DNA from: Scytalidium lignicola
Taxonomy: Eukaryota; Ascomycota; Leotiomycetes
Assembly: GCA_002812745.2 (NCBI GenBank)
Contig: NCSJ02000178.1
Location: forward strand, 1 to 64,000
DNA length: 64,000 nt
Direction: 5' to 3'
Of this stretch, positions 1-12,078 are shown in pieces; the stretch's first letter is position 1, and each line of letters opens with the position of its first letter. The translations under genes were made by a program, and so were the position numbers. The notes under the pieces are model-generated. The model was not told the DNA's origin. It was given only the letters and a program-made list of their open reading frames with translations, and made no database searches.

Positions 1-419
1 CACCCCGCTTCCCATGCGGCCACACGCCCACACGCCCACACGCTCACACGCTGCCACGCTGCATTGCATCCCGCGGCCAGCCTGTGTATGGCCGCAGTCG
101 CGCCCGGGCTGGCCTTATTCAACGCAAAAGCATTTGGGTTCCCCAACATGTGGTCACTGTGGGCATATCCCGGTTACTCAGAGAAGGAGGACAGTGGTGG
201 CCGACCCGAACTAATGGAGGGCTTATGCGATCCCAAACCCACCAGTCCGGGTCTCTTTCGAGATGCATCACCACACACACACACACACACACACGCACGC
301 ACACAAACATACATACAACATACGCACACACGACTCTCGGCCACCAAACAGTTGGAAGCTAGAAGGGCGTTTAACCGCTGCCGCGGTGTGATGGCTTGCT
401 TTTACTTTCCTGGGCGATG
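1..419. repeat. Low-complexity CA/CACACG repeats
   Basis: The first 60 bases are imprecise CACACGCC repeats, and about 270-310 is a (CA)n microsatellite followed by CA-rich DNA. ORFs here read as Thr/His repeats with no protein character. I see no gene. Confidence 0.7.
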
Positions 420-745
420 AACGTGATCAGGATTACAGCCAAATGGGCTGTGCTCTGTATTTTTCTGGAAGGAGACAGGCGGCACATGGACCCCATCGCA
501 ACTGAACTTCAAAGATGGCAGCTACGGGCCGACGTGCTGTGCTCAGGTAAGGCAGAGGTATTCGAAGACCCTATTGCTAACAGCGGAAGACGATTGGCTC
601 AGTCGTACATTTACGGGTTGGAGAGTGGCTTGGATCCTGATACCTATGTCAATGGCAATGGCATGACAGATCCAAAAAAATTCGGGATTTTGATGCTGAT
701 GATCCTTCATATCGCACTACAATAGTATATGAATGATTGACGATG
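420..745 (+). pseudogene. Doubtful ORF remnant with an apparent frameshift in an A7 run
   Basis: An open frame runs to a stop at 723-725 and has protein-like content over about 500-670 (for example LESGLDPDTYVNGNGM). At the A7 run 674-680 the protein-like reading appears to move to another frame. With one more A it would continue as KKIRDFDADDPSYRTTI and stop soon after, so this may be a gene 3' end broken by a one-base deletion or a homopolymer sequencing error. A competing reading is that 546-588 is a small intron, since it has GTAAGG, a GCTAAC branch-like site and an AG end. No family is recognised and no start is certain. Confidence 0.25.
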
Positions 746-3007
746 CAAAGGCGCTCCATATTCTTAGAATCGTGTATCGCACGGCACAGCATAGCACAGC
801 ATTAACAGCTTGCGGCGAGCCTGCGCTGGACCAGACTGGATTGCGGTGCATCTATCTGTAATTACTGTACAAGACATGGTTGTGTGTGTGTTGCTTGAAT
901 AGCATTAGTGCTGATGCCCTAGGAAGTATTATTGCGTAGTTGCTTACCTCGTAAAACCAGCCAACCTGCTTCCTCCATCAATCACATTTACTTCCCGGAC
1001 CGACCATTTAGTACTGTTATAATTCGGTAGAGAAATGAAATGTGATTCTTGGGGAGTCTTGATGTCTACCCAGCAGGGGTCTGTCACTCCAAGACGCTTT
1101 ACTGGGTGTGTCTAGCACTGTAACGTAATAATAAATCAATCGTCCTCAAGCCCAGCAGACTGAAGCCAGTCGCTATGCTCGCCATCTTCGGATACGATTA
1201 AAAGAGCAAACCTATCTGCCCGAACTCCGGTCGCCGTACGGAGGTAAGGCTTATCTCCCCCGCCTTTGGCATTGAGATTCGATTCAAACTCCGTACCCAA
1301 GCCAGCGAGTGATCATATGGAGATCTCGTAGCGCTGCAGAACTGACGGGTGCATCTGCCTTCTCGAACATCAACGCGGCAGTTGGCTTGAGCATGGACAT
1401 TCATGCCGGCTCTCCTACAGTGGCGTGAGTAGAGCGTTGCAGCACACAAATGATCCCAATGCTGCCCCTATCACGTCGAGAGCTTGACAGCAGTGAGGGG
1501 GGATCAGAGCCAGTACAATTAGTGCTCGAGTTTCATTACCAGCGCTTAAGCGCTCAAGAGAATCATGGCGAAGCGTGAGCTCACTTTTCGATGGTCAAGA
1601 GCATGGCTCTGTGATGGTGGTTCCCTTCATGTAAGTACTCTAAGTGCTGATGCTTGTACGTACAGCACAGGCCAATGGCTCTGTCATACCTGCAAATTTG
1701 GAATAATGCCACCTTTCCATGCTGTCAGCCTTGATATCCCGGTAGTTTGGGTGTGAACAATAAGTTTCTTGTTCGTCTCAAAATCCGCTCATCTTCGAGA
1801 CAATTTCAGGCTTGGCTCGTCCGAGCGAGATCTGCAGTTGTCTGGAATCTTTTTGCACTTGCCATGGCCCAATAATGACCTATCATATCCCTGCCCTTGG
1901 CTCTGGCTGGCACGCATCAGGATAATTATTCTGGGCGAGGCTGCGCAACGTCCCTCGCCTCGAAGGATGCTATGCCGTCTTCCTGGATTGGCTCCATCGC
2001 AAAAACTGAAAGTCGGTTTGGACGTCCTGAAACATCGCTCTGGAGACTTCGAGCGGTATAAATCCTGAATGCCAGGCACTTCCGCTTGAGAGCAAAGGTT
2101 TGTGAAGTATTTTTGGAAAACATCTCATCATCACCATTGCCGATCGAGGCTGTGATCAGAATAAGGCATAAAAATCTCCTACGTCTAATTTACGAGTGGC
2201 TTCGTCGCATTCCAGCAAACCCTAGCACCAGCAAGATTCCACATGGCCCAAATCCCAGTCAAGAAACGGCCCTTCCGCCAGGCGTAGTAGCCCCAGGTAC
2301 ACGTCCTTTTTCTGGAGAATTAATGTGATGGGGTGTACTAGTGGATAGGTTCATATACCCTATTCATAATCACTAACACTAAGGAGATAAAGTCGTAAGG
2401 TCTCCTTTATCTTCATTGGGAGTTACCGCAGTCGCCAAGGCACATTTGGGGATTTGCTTGTAAATATCATGCAGTTGCCCTAAAAGTAGTATTTGTCATT
2501 CGGCTTCATTTTAGCTCGTTAGGTGCTCAACAAATGGTAGGATAGTTTTGGTTAACCACAAAGTAATTCCAAATTGTTTTACAGCTACCTGTAGGTGGGC
2601 CTACACAAGCCATCTTTTGCTAGTATCACTCTGGTACCTGTGTGACTAATTAACTTCAGATGAAATCCATTGTTCCGAGTCGAAACAGATTACCCTCCCA
2701 AGCTGCAAGCAGGTTTCAGATTAATATTCTGGGTAGAATAATCCAATACCTCAGTTTTGCTGTAGACATGGAAGTTACCCTCAAAACTGTCCCTCCTGTT
2801 TTTAGTTTATAAATGTGCAAGTAGCATTCCTACACTCAATATTGTCCCATATTAGTATCAACGTGCAGAACCCGTTAACCCTTGAAAATGTCAAAGCTGC
2901 TTCACGAAAACGCCTATTGCTAATGCTGGAGGTTTCCAAACCAAAAGAATGCTCTCAAAAATGTAGAAATGATCCCGATAGAAATACACCAGACGCCTAC
3001 AACATAT
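746..3007. other. Intergenic, no gene seen
   Basis: Short ORFs on both strands (for example 1769-2068 and 2086-2328) overlap one another and show no recognisable domain, intron signals or codon pattern. The right part, from about 2330, is AT-rich and probably includes the 3' flank of atg18. No RNA gene was seen. Confidence 0.55.
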
Positions 3008-4454
3008 TCAATTGCTGAAATCAATTGCTGAATCTAGCCTGTCGTCGCCTTCTAGAACACTATGAATCGGTCAGTAAGTTTATCAACCCTAAGGACAAAA
3101 TTACTCACGAGTATTGCTTCATCAATACCCCTTCACCCCCATTTTCCATATCGATACCGAAAATGTAAAAGCCACCGTCACTGGTAACGACCATCACCTG
3201 CGGGCTACTATTGCTCATTGCAACCACACTTCTTAACGGACCACCTGTTGAATTGATTCCCATTCCTCCCTTTGGCAGTTTTATGAAAGCAAAATCTCTA
3301 GTAGGCTCCCACATTTCCGTAACTGCTTGTGGTAAGTAGCCTCCGACTAATCCGGCAACGTTCTTCCCCATGATCTGTGAAGATCTTCTAATCATGCTGC
3401 CAAAAGTTCCACTCGACTTGCGTGCTACAGCTGGAACCTCATTCAACTCACTTCCCGGTGACGTCCCAGCGGGGGATTCATTTCCACTATCATAACTTCG
3501 TGATCTGTTCCAGCGCTCGGTGAGTGACCTAGGTGAATCTGGCATGGCAGGGCTGTTGTTAAGCCGGAATATATGGACAGTATCAGATGTCGAAGAGACA
3601 CAAAGTAATGTAGAGCTCAGGTTAAATGACATGCTGTAGATGGTGGATGGATATGTCCCTCTTCGGAACTGGTACAGTTTCGTACCATCAGGAATGGAGA
3701 AAACCCTGATAATAGTCCCTGTTTCTGAAGCTGTAGCTAGCAAGGTTCCATCGTTATTCAGTGCAATACAAGATAATGGGGCTCGATGAGCCTCCACAAG
3801 ATTCACCGCCTTCAAAGCTATAGTGTCGAATATAAGGACCGCACCGGAGGTAGGTGCTACGTATGTTGAATGTGGTGGAGCATGCGACGGTCTTTTGTCT
3901 CCGGTATCCTCACGAGCTTTTGGGAGAGGATAGGCAATATAGCAGTTTTCTGATGATGGGGAAAGAGCGCAGATAGCATTCGGGTTCGGTGAGGTAGCTA
4001 TGGTGTGTAGGAGCGTCATGTTAGAGATATCATAAAGGTATATTTCCTCCTCCAATACAACAGCAAGTCGTTTCCGATTCAGTCGTACCGCCAGAACTGC
4101 AGATGGAAAGGTTAATTCGCAAATTATGGAAGCCCTCTATTATAATGGTCAGTCTATCTGCAGTTTGCAGCTTAGTTAGCAGATGTTCTTTACCTTTGTG
4201 TTTTGGATAACTAAGTGCCTAGGAGACAGCACCAAGGCCACAAGTGAAGTCGAAAAGAGCATTTCGATTATAGCCACGTTCCCATCATCGCCGCTATAGA
4301 TTTTCCCAAACGGATCGGTGTGGTAGATTCTAAACCCCCGAGAAGTCCCTGCGAGTGCACCGTATCAGTTCTGAGCAGATGATTGGGAGTGCTACTGCAT
4401 ACCGACTGCTAGGCAACTGTAGTCCTGGTTGAAAGTTACGAAGTTCATCGCCAT
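3008..4454 (-). CDS. atg18: Autophagy-related PROPPIN protein Atg18 (WD-repeat)
   Basis: The protein binds PI3P and PI(3,5)P2 on the pre-autophagosomal and vacuolar membranes. Four exons on the minus strand, 4454-4403, 4348-4194, 4136-3109 and 3059-3008, join cleanly to 428 residues, a usual Atg18 length. Introns are GTATGC..GCAG, GTAAAG..TAG and GTGAGT..ATAG, with a CTGAC branch in the last. The N-terminus starts [18 protein letters not shown] and runs across the first junction into [17 protein letters not shown], typical of the family. The PROPPIN lipid-binding signature FRRG is present in [19 protein letters not shown] long Ser-rich loop follows between later blades. The terminal exon gives [10 protein letters not shown] and stops. 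The short last exon is easily missed because the main frame closes just after the donor. It is head to head with the TYW4 gene at 4736. I am sure of the family and fairly sure of the Atg18 rather than Hsv2 assignment. Confidence 0.93.
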
Positions 4455-4735
4455 ATTGCGTTAAAGCCTCACAAGACGCACAGTAACAACCTGCGAGGCT
4501 TATATGATGGCACTTTATAGACGGCCAACACGGATCCGTTGCGAGATCGAGCTTCTTCGGTGCATATTGCGATTGGGACAGTGATGGTGGGGAAGCAAGC
4601 CATATCAGTGCCTAAGGCATAAAAGACGCTTAGACCAACTTTTATTTTGGCTAATCGAATTTCCTAGTAATTTGCATATGGCTGTAGATGCCTCTGAGAG
4701 AGAGACAATGCTGATGATAAACTGAAAAATACTCA
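4455..4735. promoter_or_regulatory. Divergent promoter between atg18 and the TYW4 gene
   Basis: The 281 bp between two divergent start codons must hold both core promoters. I see an inverted CCAAT box (ATTGG, about 4572-4576) and an AT-rich CATAAAAG stretch near 4618-4625. Function is inferred from position only. Confidence 0.5.
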
Positions 4736-7700
4736 ATGACTAAGGCAATGGAAGTTCAGCAAACCCAAAGCTTCACCAAGGCGAAAGCCCAGTCACAGGA
4801 TGACTTTATTATGGGCGTGGGTTTTCAGTGTCATACAGTCATGCAGACAATAGCTAACGTTTAAACACTCTGGAAGACCAACAACAGTAGTATAGTATCT
4901 AAAAGAAGTGTTGAACGCTTGTATTTCCCAACTGAACCTCACTTTTTCCGTTATTTTGTCAAGAAATTTCAGAGACGAGCGCCTCTGATTAACCGTGGTT
5001 ATTGGCTACGAATGAAAGCAATAGATCACGTGGTTCGCAACTTCCTTGAACAAAAAACTGTGAAACAGAAAGTTGTTATCAATCTGGGGTGTGGGTAGTG
5101 AGTATGACAGACAACCTTTTGGGAGTGTGCTGATGACATGTGGTTAGTGATCCTCTACCATGGCAGTGTCTAGTTCGATATCCCAAGACTTCAGAGCGAG
5201 TAGCATTCGTCGATGTGGACTATCGAGAACTCATGCTCAAGAAAAGAGAGGTTGTGCAAAATACCACGGAGCTTAATTCTATGTTTAGCAACCTCGAAAG
5301 CAAAAAAGAGAATGAAGTCATTCTCTTGACTAGTGATCAGTATGTCCAAATAGGCTGTGATTTAAGGGACACCACCAACCTTAGCCAAGCACTCTCTCAA
5401 ATATTTGATTTGAGGAACTGTAAAATACTCTTCACTGCGGAAGTATCAATTACTTATATGGCAGCTGATGACTCAGATTCTCTTATTCAATGGGCCAGTA
5501 CTCTTCCTGAAGGTTTGTTGTTATTCTTATTCTCTCACGCCCCACCATTTCTGATACAATCCAGCACAATTTTGCCTACTAGAGCAGCTACTTCCGGCAG
5601 GAATTAGTCATCCCTTTGCCTCTACAATGATGGCACATTTTTCAAAGCTACAGACACCGCTCGGAGCAGTGCAAAAATACCAAACAACTTCAGCTCAGGA
5701 AGAGCGATTTATTTCCCTGGGATGGACCAACGTTTTAGCTCAGAACTTATGGGAGTTGTGGTCTAGTCATGACTTCATCAGTCCAAAAGAGCGCATTGAT
5801 CTTGACCATATTGAGCCTTTTGATGAATGGGAAGAATTTGCATTGTTCGGCTGTCACTATGTTTTGCTGGTTGCAGACAATTTGCAAACTACTCATATTC
5901 ACGATTCCAATTCTCAGGAATCAAACAAATGTTTGCCTTCACTTCAGTCAACTTGTACCGCTGTTCTTGCAGATGCTATGTTTAGCCCATACTTCAAATC
6001 ACAAGGCTATCGAAGATTTGCTGCCCCAGTGGCACTGAAAAGTTCGTCTCGAAACCTAGGGAGGATTGGAAATTTTGGTGGCATGGGCATAAATACAAGA
6101 ACAGCATCTTATGATGTATATACCACTCAGTCCGCTGGGCTCCTGCCACAAACGTATTCACATGCTTCTGAGGTCCCCAGGAGTCGAATGTGCCATACAA
6201 TTACTGATATGGGAGAAGCAGGCTCATTGTTAGTTGGTGGCCGAACTTCACCAGACAAAGGGCTTGCAGACTGTTGGATCTATCATAAGTGGCTTGGTAT
6301 ATGGGAGCGTGTGGATGATCTTCCCCAACCCCGATATCGTCATGGTGCTATAAGCCTAGGCGAGGGTCTTGTTTTAGTTAGCCCAGGTCGAGGCGATTCT
6401 CAAATCATCATACATGAATATCTCCTATGGAGTCGTCATACTGGCTGGATACGGTGTGCTTACGATACAGACAATAGTCCTAGCCATACATACGGAGCCT
6501 GCTTCGCAGTATTTAATTGTGTCGATTATAAGACGTGTTGTTCTCGATCGGGATTTATTGCTGGTGGCATAACTAAAGACGGCATCGTTTCGAATGATAT
6601 TTGGATATGGAAATTAGATATGAGTTCTGCAGGTGTTCGTACTCCCATATTCTACTTTAATTTCACACTTACAAGAGGGGTTGATATTCAACGTAAGCTA
6701 AGAAGTCGAAACTAACACTCCATTAGGAACCTAGAATCTCCTTTACAAAGTACACGGAACCGAGAAGTAGTGGGACCAATCAGCTATCTATTGCTCGCTT
6801 TGGTGCATCGATAGTAAATAACCAAGGGCTCATTTTTGTTATTGGAGGCGTTTCAAGAGATAATATAATTCAAGAAGCTAATGAGATACTTATGCTCCTA
6901 GCTGATATCACAGGAATTCCTAAAATTACTCCTGTGAATCTACTTGGTTCAATTCCGCGACCTCTGCTAATAGGGATCTCAACGATACCATATGGAGACC
7001 AGCTTCTTCTAATGGGTGGATCTGCGGTATGCTTTTCTTTTGGTACTTATTGGAATAAAGGTTGTTATACGCTACGTCCGGACAAAATGAGTCTCAGAAA
7101 TCAGATACCATCTATGGGCACTAAACCTTCACTTGAGGCCTGGGTGTATTTAGAGACAATCGAAGGATGGTTGCCAAAACTAACGTCTAACACCCTTCCA
7201 ACTCGACTTGGAGACAGTCAAGGTCTCACTAGCATTCCTCGTCTTGAAGTAAAATCGGCTGCTGATTTCAGTGCGATAATGAATGCTTCTAAGCCTATTA
7301 TCTTAGAGAGTGTGGATATTGGGCCATGCACAGAACTATGGACTAGTAAATATCTAACTGACCAAATCGGTGCTACACGCGAGGTATGTCTCCACGAGGT
7401 GTGGTATTATTTATAGGGTATGTTAATGGTACCAGGTCATTGTTCACCAGGCATCCTCGGAGCACATGAGTTTTACTTCCAAGAATTTCTCGTATGTGAA
7501 AAGGCAGTTTGGTGACTTCATAAAGGAGGTTGATGAAGGAGCAAAACTTTATCTTCGCTCCTTATCGGCTGAGCGGCCGTCAGAGCTTCCGGCTGATATT
7601 ACCACCGATTTCCCCTCGATTTCTCGGGATTTTCGACTGCCATCAGAACTCCGGTTTGTTTTGGAAAATGCTCATAGCTCTCCTCTTCGTATCTCCGGCC

Positions 7701-8221
7701 CTGTAAATATGTGGCTGCACTATGATGTGAAATCTCACCTTCCTATCTAATGGTCAATTGCTGATATTTACTAGGTGATGGCAAATGTTTACTGTCAGAT
7801 CCGAGGTACAAAACGTCTTCTGTTATTTCCACCATCTGAAGCCAAATATTTCAATTTCGAACCAGGAGCTTCGAGCTCCAGTGTCAATGTCTTCGAGAAG
7901 CTAGGTGATACAAGTCTTGCTGCTACACATCCCTATGAAGCTTTGCTCAAGCCAGGGGATGTACTTTACCTTCCTCCCCTGTGGCTGCACACCGCTTCTC
8001 CAATATCTGCGAGTAGCGTGGCGGTGAATGTTTTCTTCCGTAACATGAGCGCTGGATATTCTGCGGGTAAGGACGTCTATGGGAATAGGGACTTCCAGGC
8101 TTATGAAAATGGACGACGGGATGTTGCTAAGATTGCCCGGCAATTTGATAACCTACCTCCCGATATTAGGGGGTTTTATCTGACCAGATTAGCTAAAGAA
8201 CTAGAAAAGCTATCAGCTTAG
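4736..8221 (+). CDS. ppm2: tRNA wybutosine-synthesising protein 4 (LCMT-Kelch-JmjC fusion)
   Basis: This SAM-dependent enzyme methylates and methoxycarbonylates the wybutosine precursor at G37 of tRNA-Phe. I place seven exons at 4736-4816, 4877-5097, 5148-5512, 5565-6634, 6727-7383, 7436-7726 and 7775-8221, giving 1043 residues, normal for fungal TYW4. Domain order: an LCMT methyltransferase (VINLGCGYDPLPWQ SAM motif split by intron 2, [19 protein letters not shown]); a middle Kelch propeller with GG-containing blades ([40 protein letters not shown]); and a C-terminal cupin/JmjC domain with [19 protein letters not shown] and [12 protein letters not shown], keeping an H-x-D and a distal His. 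Intron 4 is the least certain. Its acceptor (CTAAC branch, ATTAG) is clear, but the only phase-compatible donor I like is GTTCGT at 6635. The symbol follows yeast PPM2 (TYW4). Confidence 0.9.
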
Positions 8222-8859
8222 AAATGTGAATCTATATATGACTCATTCCAACCATTCTCCGACAGTCTGCATGACTGTGTTTTCTATGCTTGTGGATATT
8301 GCAACACTCGAAGCCTTGGGCTAGCTATGGGAGATCGGTGCGTAAACAAGATCGATAACGAATGGGTCCTGATATCAAATTTTTAAAGAGTCAGCTGCCT
8401 AGGAATTACGTATCACCGACATTCGTGCGGACTAATAACTGCAAACGCTTGACCTCCCCTTAACAAATTCTTGAGAAGAGGAGGCCAGGTAAGCTCTTAA
8501 TATTTAAATGGAGATCCGGTCCGGAGCGGCTGATCGTCGGCACATCTCTTGCGGATTCTCGGACTCCTTTTTTTGAATCTGGGGAATTAGGTTGGTTGGC
8601 CAAGAGTGGGATCCATTTTTGGCTTTCTTTACTCTATTACTGTAGCTAATAATGACGCCAGGGCGCTCAATTGTTCGGTGAATTTTGACTACATTCGTCG
8701 TCAAAAGATATATATTCTTCAACGTTGCCTTTTTGTTCCGACCTGTGAACGGTGTCCTCGGCATTTTCCATCTTTTTCTGTAGCCATACTATTGTTTTGC
8801 AGCTATTATTTACCATAATATTTATTCAAGCAGGATCAGCCTACCAGAGCTTATTTTTT
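8222..8859. other. Intergenic, MFS gene 5' flank
   Basis: This holds the 3' flank of the TYW4 gene and the presumed promoter and leader of the MFS gene. The right part is pyrimidine- and T-rich (about 8740-8820), as usual before fungal starts. No other gene seen. Confidence 0.5.
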
Positions 8860-10810
8860 ATGGCTTCGCTAATTGAGCTACACCACACAAACAGAGACGA
8901 TGAAATAAAGTGTGGCAGTAAAACCAACATCTCCTACCAAAATGACCTTCAAGAATCTGGAACGCAAGAGGCATCTCTCACGGAAGAGGAACCACCAAGT
9001 GATGTCCCTCATGTTGTGGCCTTACAGAGATGGAACACGCCTAGAATAAACACATATCGGTATCTGTCGACACTATTCTCGTTCATTGTGATGGGCCTAA
9101 ATGATGGAGCATACGGTGTATGTGNCCCCCCCCTCTTATAATGCATGCTCTCAGCCTTCGCTGTCTTGAAAAAGCTTACAGAATTTCTAGGCATTAATTC
9201 CCTATGTGAGTTTCTCTGGAAAATACATGATACGCACGCAAAACAGATTATTGAGATGATATATATGACCTAACCGCGTATTTATTCCCAGCTAGAGATA
9301 TACTATGACCTTAACTACACGGTTGTCTCCCTAGTCTTCCTCTCTCCATTCATAGGCTACACCATAGCCGCCCTACTCAACAGTCCAATCCACCAACGGT
9401 TCGGCCAAATAGGGGTGGCAACCATTGGTCCCGCCTGTAAGATCGTTGCATATGTCGTTACGAGCGTCCATCCCCCGTACCCAGTGCTTCCCGTCATCTT
9501 TATGCTTGCAGGGTTTGGGAACGGAATTGAGGATGGAGGATGGAATGCTTGGATTGGAAACATGGCCAATGCAAACGAGCTGCTCGGGTTTCTGCACGGT
9601 TCCTACGGCGCGGGGGCGACCATCGGGCCGTTGATTGCCACGGCGATGGTCGTCAAGGGGAATTTGCCTTGGTACAACTTCTATTACCTGATGGTATGTC
9701 ACACAAGTCGTTTGTTTTATCTTGCTTCCTTTTTCATGGTTCTCTCCCTGGACAGCCTTATTTTATTTTTATGTTTTTATATTTTTTAATTTTTTATATA
9801 TTCTTAATAGTTTCGGATTTTCTTTTCATGTTTACATCGCTCCCCTTCTCATAGTAGCCCTTTCGTTCTGACACGATGCATCGCCACAGATTAGTATGGC
9901 TGTTGTAGAACTTTGTGCAGGAGCAATCACCTTCCGACAAGCCACTGGCAAAGTCTACCGCGATGCAAATCCGAACGTGAATGCCGCGGGTAAAGAATCG
10001 CGTACCAAGGAAGCCCTCCAGAATCACATCACCTGGATCTGCGCGTTTTTCCTCCTCTGCTATGTTGGCGTCGAAGTCTCCCTTGGTGGGTGGCTGGTCA
10101 CCTTCATGCTTCGAGTCCGTCATGGAGCCGCGTTCGCATCTGGGCTTGTGGCCACTGGGTTCTGGCTAGGCTTGACGCTTGGCCGGATCACACTCGGGTT
10201 CGTCACGGGAAGGATCGGTGAGAAGCTGGCGATCACGGTTTACCTGGTGATAGACATCGTGTTTGAGCTGCTTTTCTGGCTGATCCCGAGCTTTATTTCT
10301 AGTGCGGTTTTTGCTGGCTGTCTAGGGTTTTTCTTGGGGCCATTGTTCCCCGCTGCCATCGTGGTGGCGACCAAGTTGCTGCCTCAGAGATTGCATGTTA
10401 GCGCCATTGGGTTTGCTGCCGCATTTGGCGGAGGAGGTAAGTTTTCCCAAGACCCATGGAACAGCCAGTATATGGTTGGGATTTGCATTTTCTTTGGGCT
10501 CACTGTTTCATCTTCAGGGGCAGCAGTACTGCCGTTTGCGGTTGGCGCGATCGCCCAAGCGAAGGGGGTTCAGGTTCTTGAGCCTATTGCTCTAGCGCTA
10601 CTGGCCTTGATTCTCGCGTTCTGGTGTATATTGCCCGGCGGGTTCAAGAAGAGAGGGCTGGAAGAGGTACATCGAGAGATGGAGGAGAGAAGAGCCGGTA
10701 GGGTGGAAGAGGGAAGAACGACGGGAAACGAACCGGTAGAACCTAGATCCGTGCTAGGGAACCTCAAGCATCTGAAGAAGAGAATTGAACTTGCATTGGT
10801 GGGAGTATAA
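8860..10810 (+). CDS. Major facilitator superfamily transporter (fucose-permease/Bsc6-like)
   Basis: A plasma-membrane or organelle multi-pass transporter; the substrate is unknown. Five exons, 8860-9117, 9191-9205, 9292-9693, 9890-10436 and 10518-10810, join to 504 residues. A 60-70 residue hydrophilic N-terminus is followed by TM1 ending GLNDGAYG, which continues across a 15 nt microexon as ALIPY and then LEIYYDLNYTVVSLVFLSPF. Other landmarks are GFGNGIEDGGWNAWIGN, LGFLHGSYGAGATIGP and WLGLTLGRITLGFVTGRIGE (an MFS A-like loop), and AAFGGGGAAVLPFAVGAIA after removal of an 81 nt intron (10437-10517, GTAAGT..CAG). That intron has no in-frame stop and a length divisible by three, so the frame stays open if it is retained. 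The layout resembles fungal Bsc6/fucose-permease-like carriers. The first intron contains an N at 9125. Confidence 0.88.
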
Positions 10811-11353
10811 AAAAATAGGGTTTTCAAATATTTTTTTGTTTTGGTTGGGTTGCGTCTAAGGCGACGACGGTGCATTGTTCATGGCACATGGCTCATGACT
10901 CCTGACTTTCTGACTCCTGACCTATGGTTCAGGGAAACTCCAGGGGAGAGGGGGCTTATCTTCCTTTGTTCATATAAAAATGCCGAGATTAGGATTAAGA
11001 TCGAAAGCCGAATTGAGAGGACGAGAAATTGCAGAGGAGGAAGAAAGGTGGCCTAATAAAAATGGAATTGAATGAATTGAGAGAAGTTTCTTGCATTTTA
11101 CTAGTCATCATTGTTTTAGAAAAGAAGAAGGAAGAAAAGAAGGAAAAAGAAGAGTGCAAATGTACAGCGGTTGGGTGAGAAGCTTATCTGCTTATGTACA
11201 GTAGCAAGGATGGGGTGGGAGGGGAAGGGTTAGGTACCGGCATATTCAATGTGGTGCATTGCGGTAACAAGTTCTTGTGTACGTACCGTGTGTACCTCGT
11301 ACTGTACCATGGTGTATCGGGTATATCTATCATCTATCAAACACACCAGGGTT

Positions 11354-11377
11354 GTTACTGTACTGTACTGTACTGTG
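11354..11377. repeat. (TACTG)n pentanucleotide array
   Basis: About four and a half copies of TACTG with the GTAC palindrome recurring every five bases. It is the inverted counterpart of the CAGTA array at 12049-12078. Confidence 0.85.
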
Positions 11378-11589
11378 AGGTGACACAAGGAGGGGTAATC
11401 AAGTGAAACGGTTTTGCAAGGATTGGACGAGAAGAAGGTGGCGAATGCTTGAGATCTCTGAGCTTGTCTGTTGGGGTACCAGGAGCAGTTGGCAGCTTAG
11501 GTAACTCTCTTTTCTCCCTCGTTTTGCTTGCTTGCTTGTTTGCACTACTACAGTTGAGGAAATAGCTGTCGTGTGAGTTTGTTCGATTG

Positions 11590-11700
11590 GTTATTGTTGG
11601 TAGTGGTAGTGGAAGTGGTAGTGGTAGTGGTAGTGATTGTGGTGATGATGGAGATGGAGATGGAGATGGAGGTGGAGATGGAGGTGGAGCGAGCGGTGGA
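11590..11700 (+). repeat. G-rich hexamer microsatellites (GGTAGT)n and (GGAGAT)n
   Basis: Runs of GGTAGT-like and GGAGAT/GGAGGT units on the plus strand give many closely spaced GG pairs, so a two-tetrad G-quadruplex is conceivable. The translated ORFs are artefacts of the repeat. Confidence 0.75.
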
Positions 11701-12048
11701 GCTTGGCAGTTCGCTTCGGCCGGGGAAGCAGCGTTGGCGTCCTTTTGGAGGGGCCAGACGCTGCCATAGCGCAAGGCCGAGCTACCGTACTACTGCACGC
11801 ACGCTGCACCGTGGGCCTTCTTCCTTGGTTCCAGCCCCCGGTTAGCGTGCCTGCATGGGGTCCTTGGGGGGGAATGATCAGCCTCGATCTTCCAGCGTGG
11901 AGGAGGGGCTCGAATAGGGCTCGATAGAGCACGATGGGGGCATGATAGGTGCGTGGATGGCGTGGAATGGCGTGGAATGGCGTTGATCATCGCTGGACGG
12001 TCACTGGATGTACAGGGACCGTAGTGGACTGTGGTATGCTGTAGTGTG

Positions 12049-12078
12049 CTGTACAGTACAGTACAGTACAGTACAGTA
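12049..12078. repeat. (CAGTA)n pentanucleotide array
   Basis: Five to six units of CAGTA, the reverse complement of the TACTG array about 670 bp upstream, so the two form inverted arms around 11378-12048. Confidence 0.85.

Noticed and set aside
11355..11932. Long ORFs of Pro/Ser, Gly/Ser and His/Leu repeats
   Set aside because: These are translations of microsatellites, and all strands and frames are similarly open.
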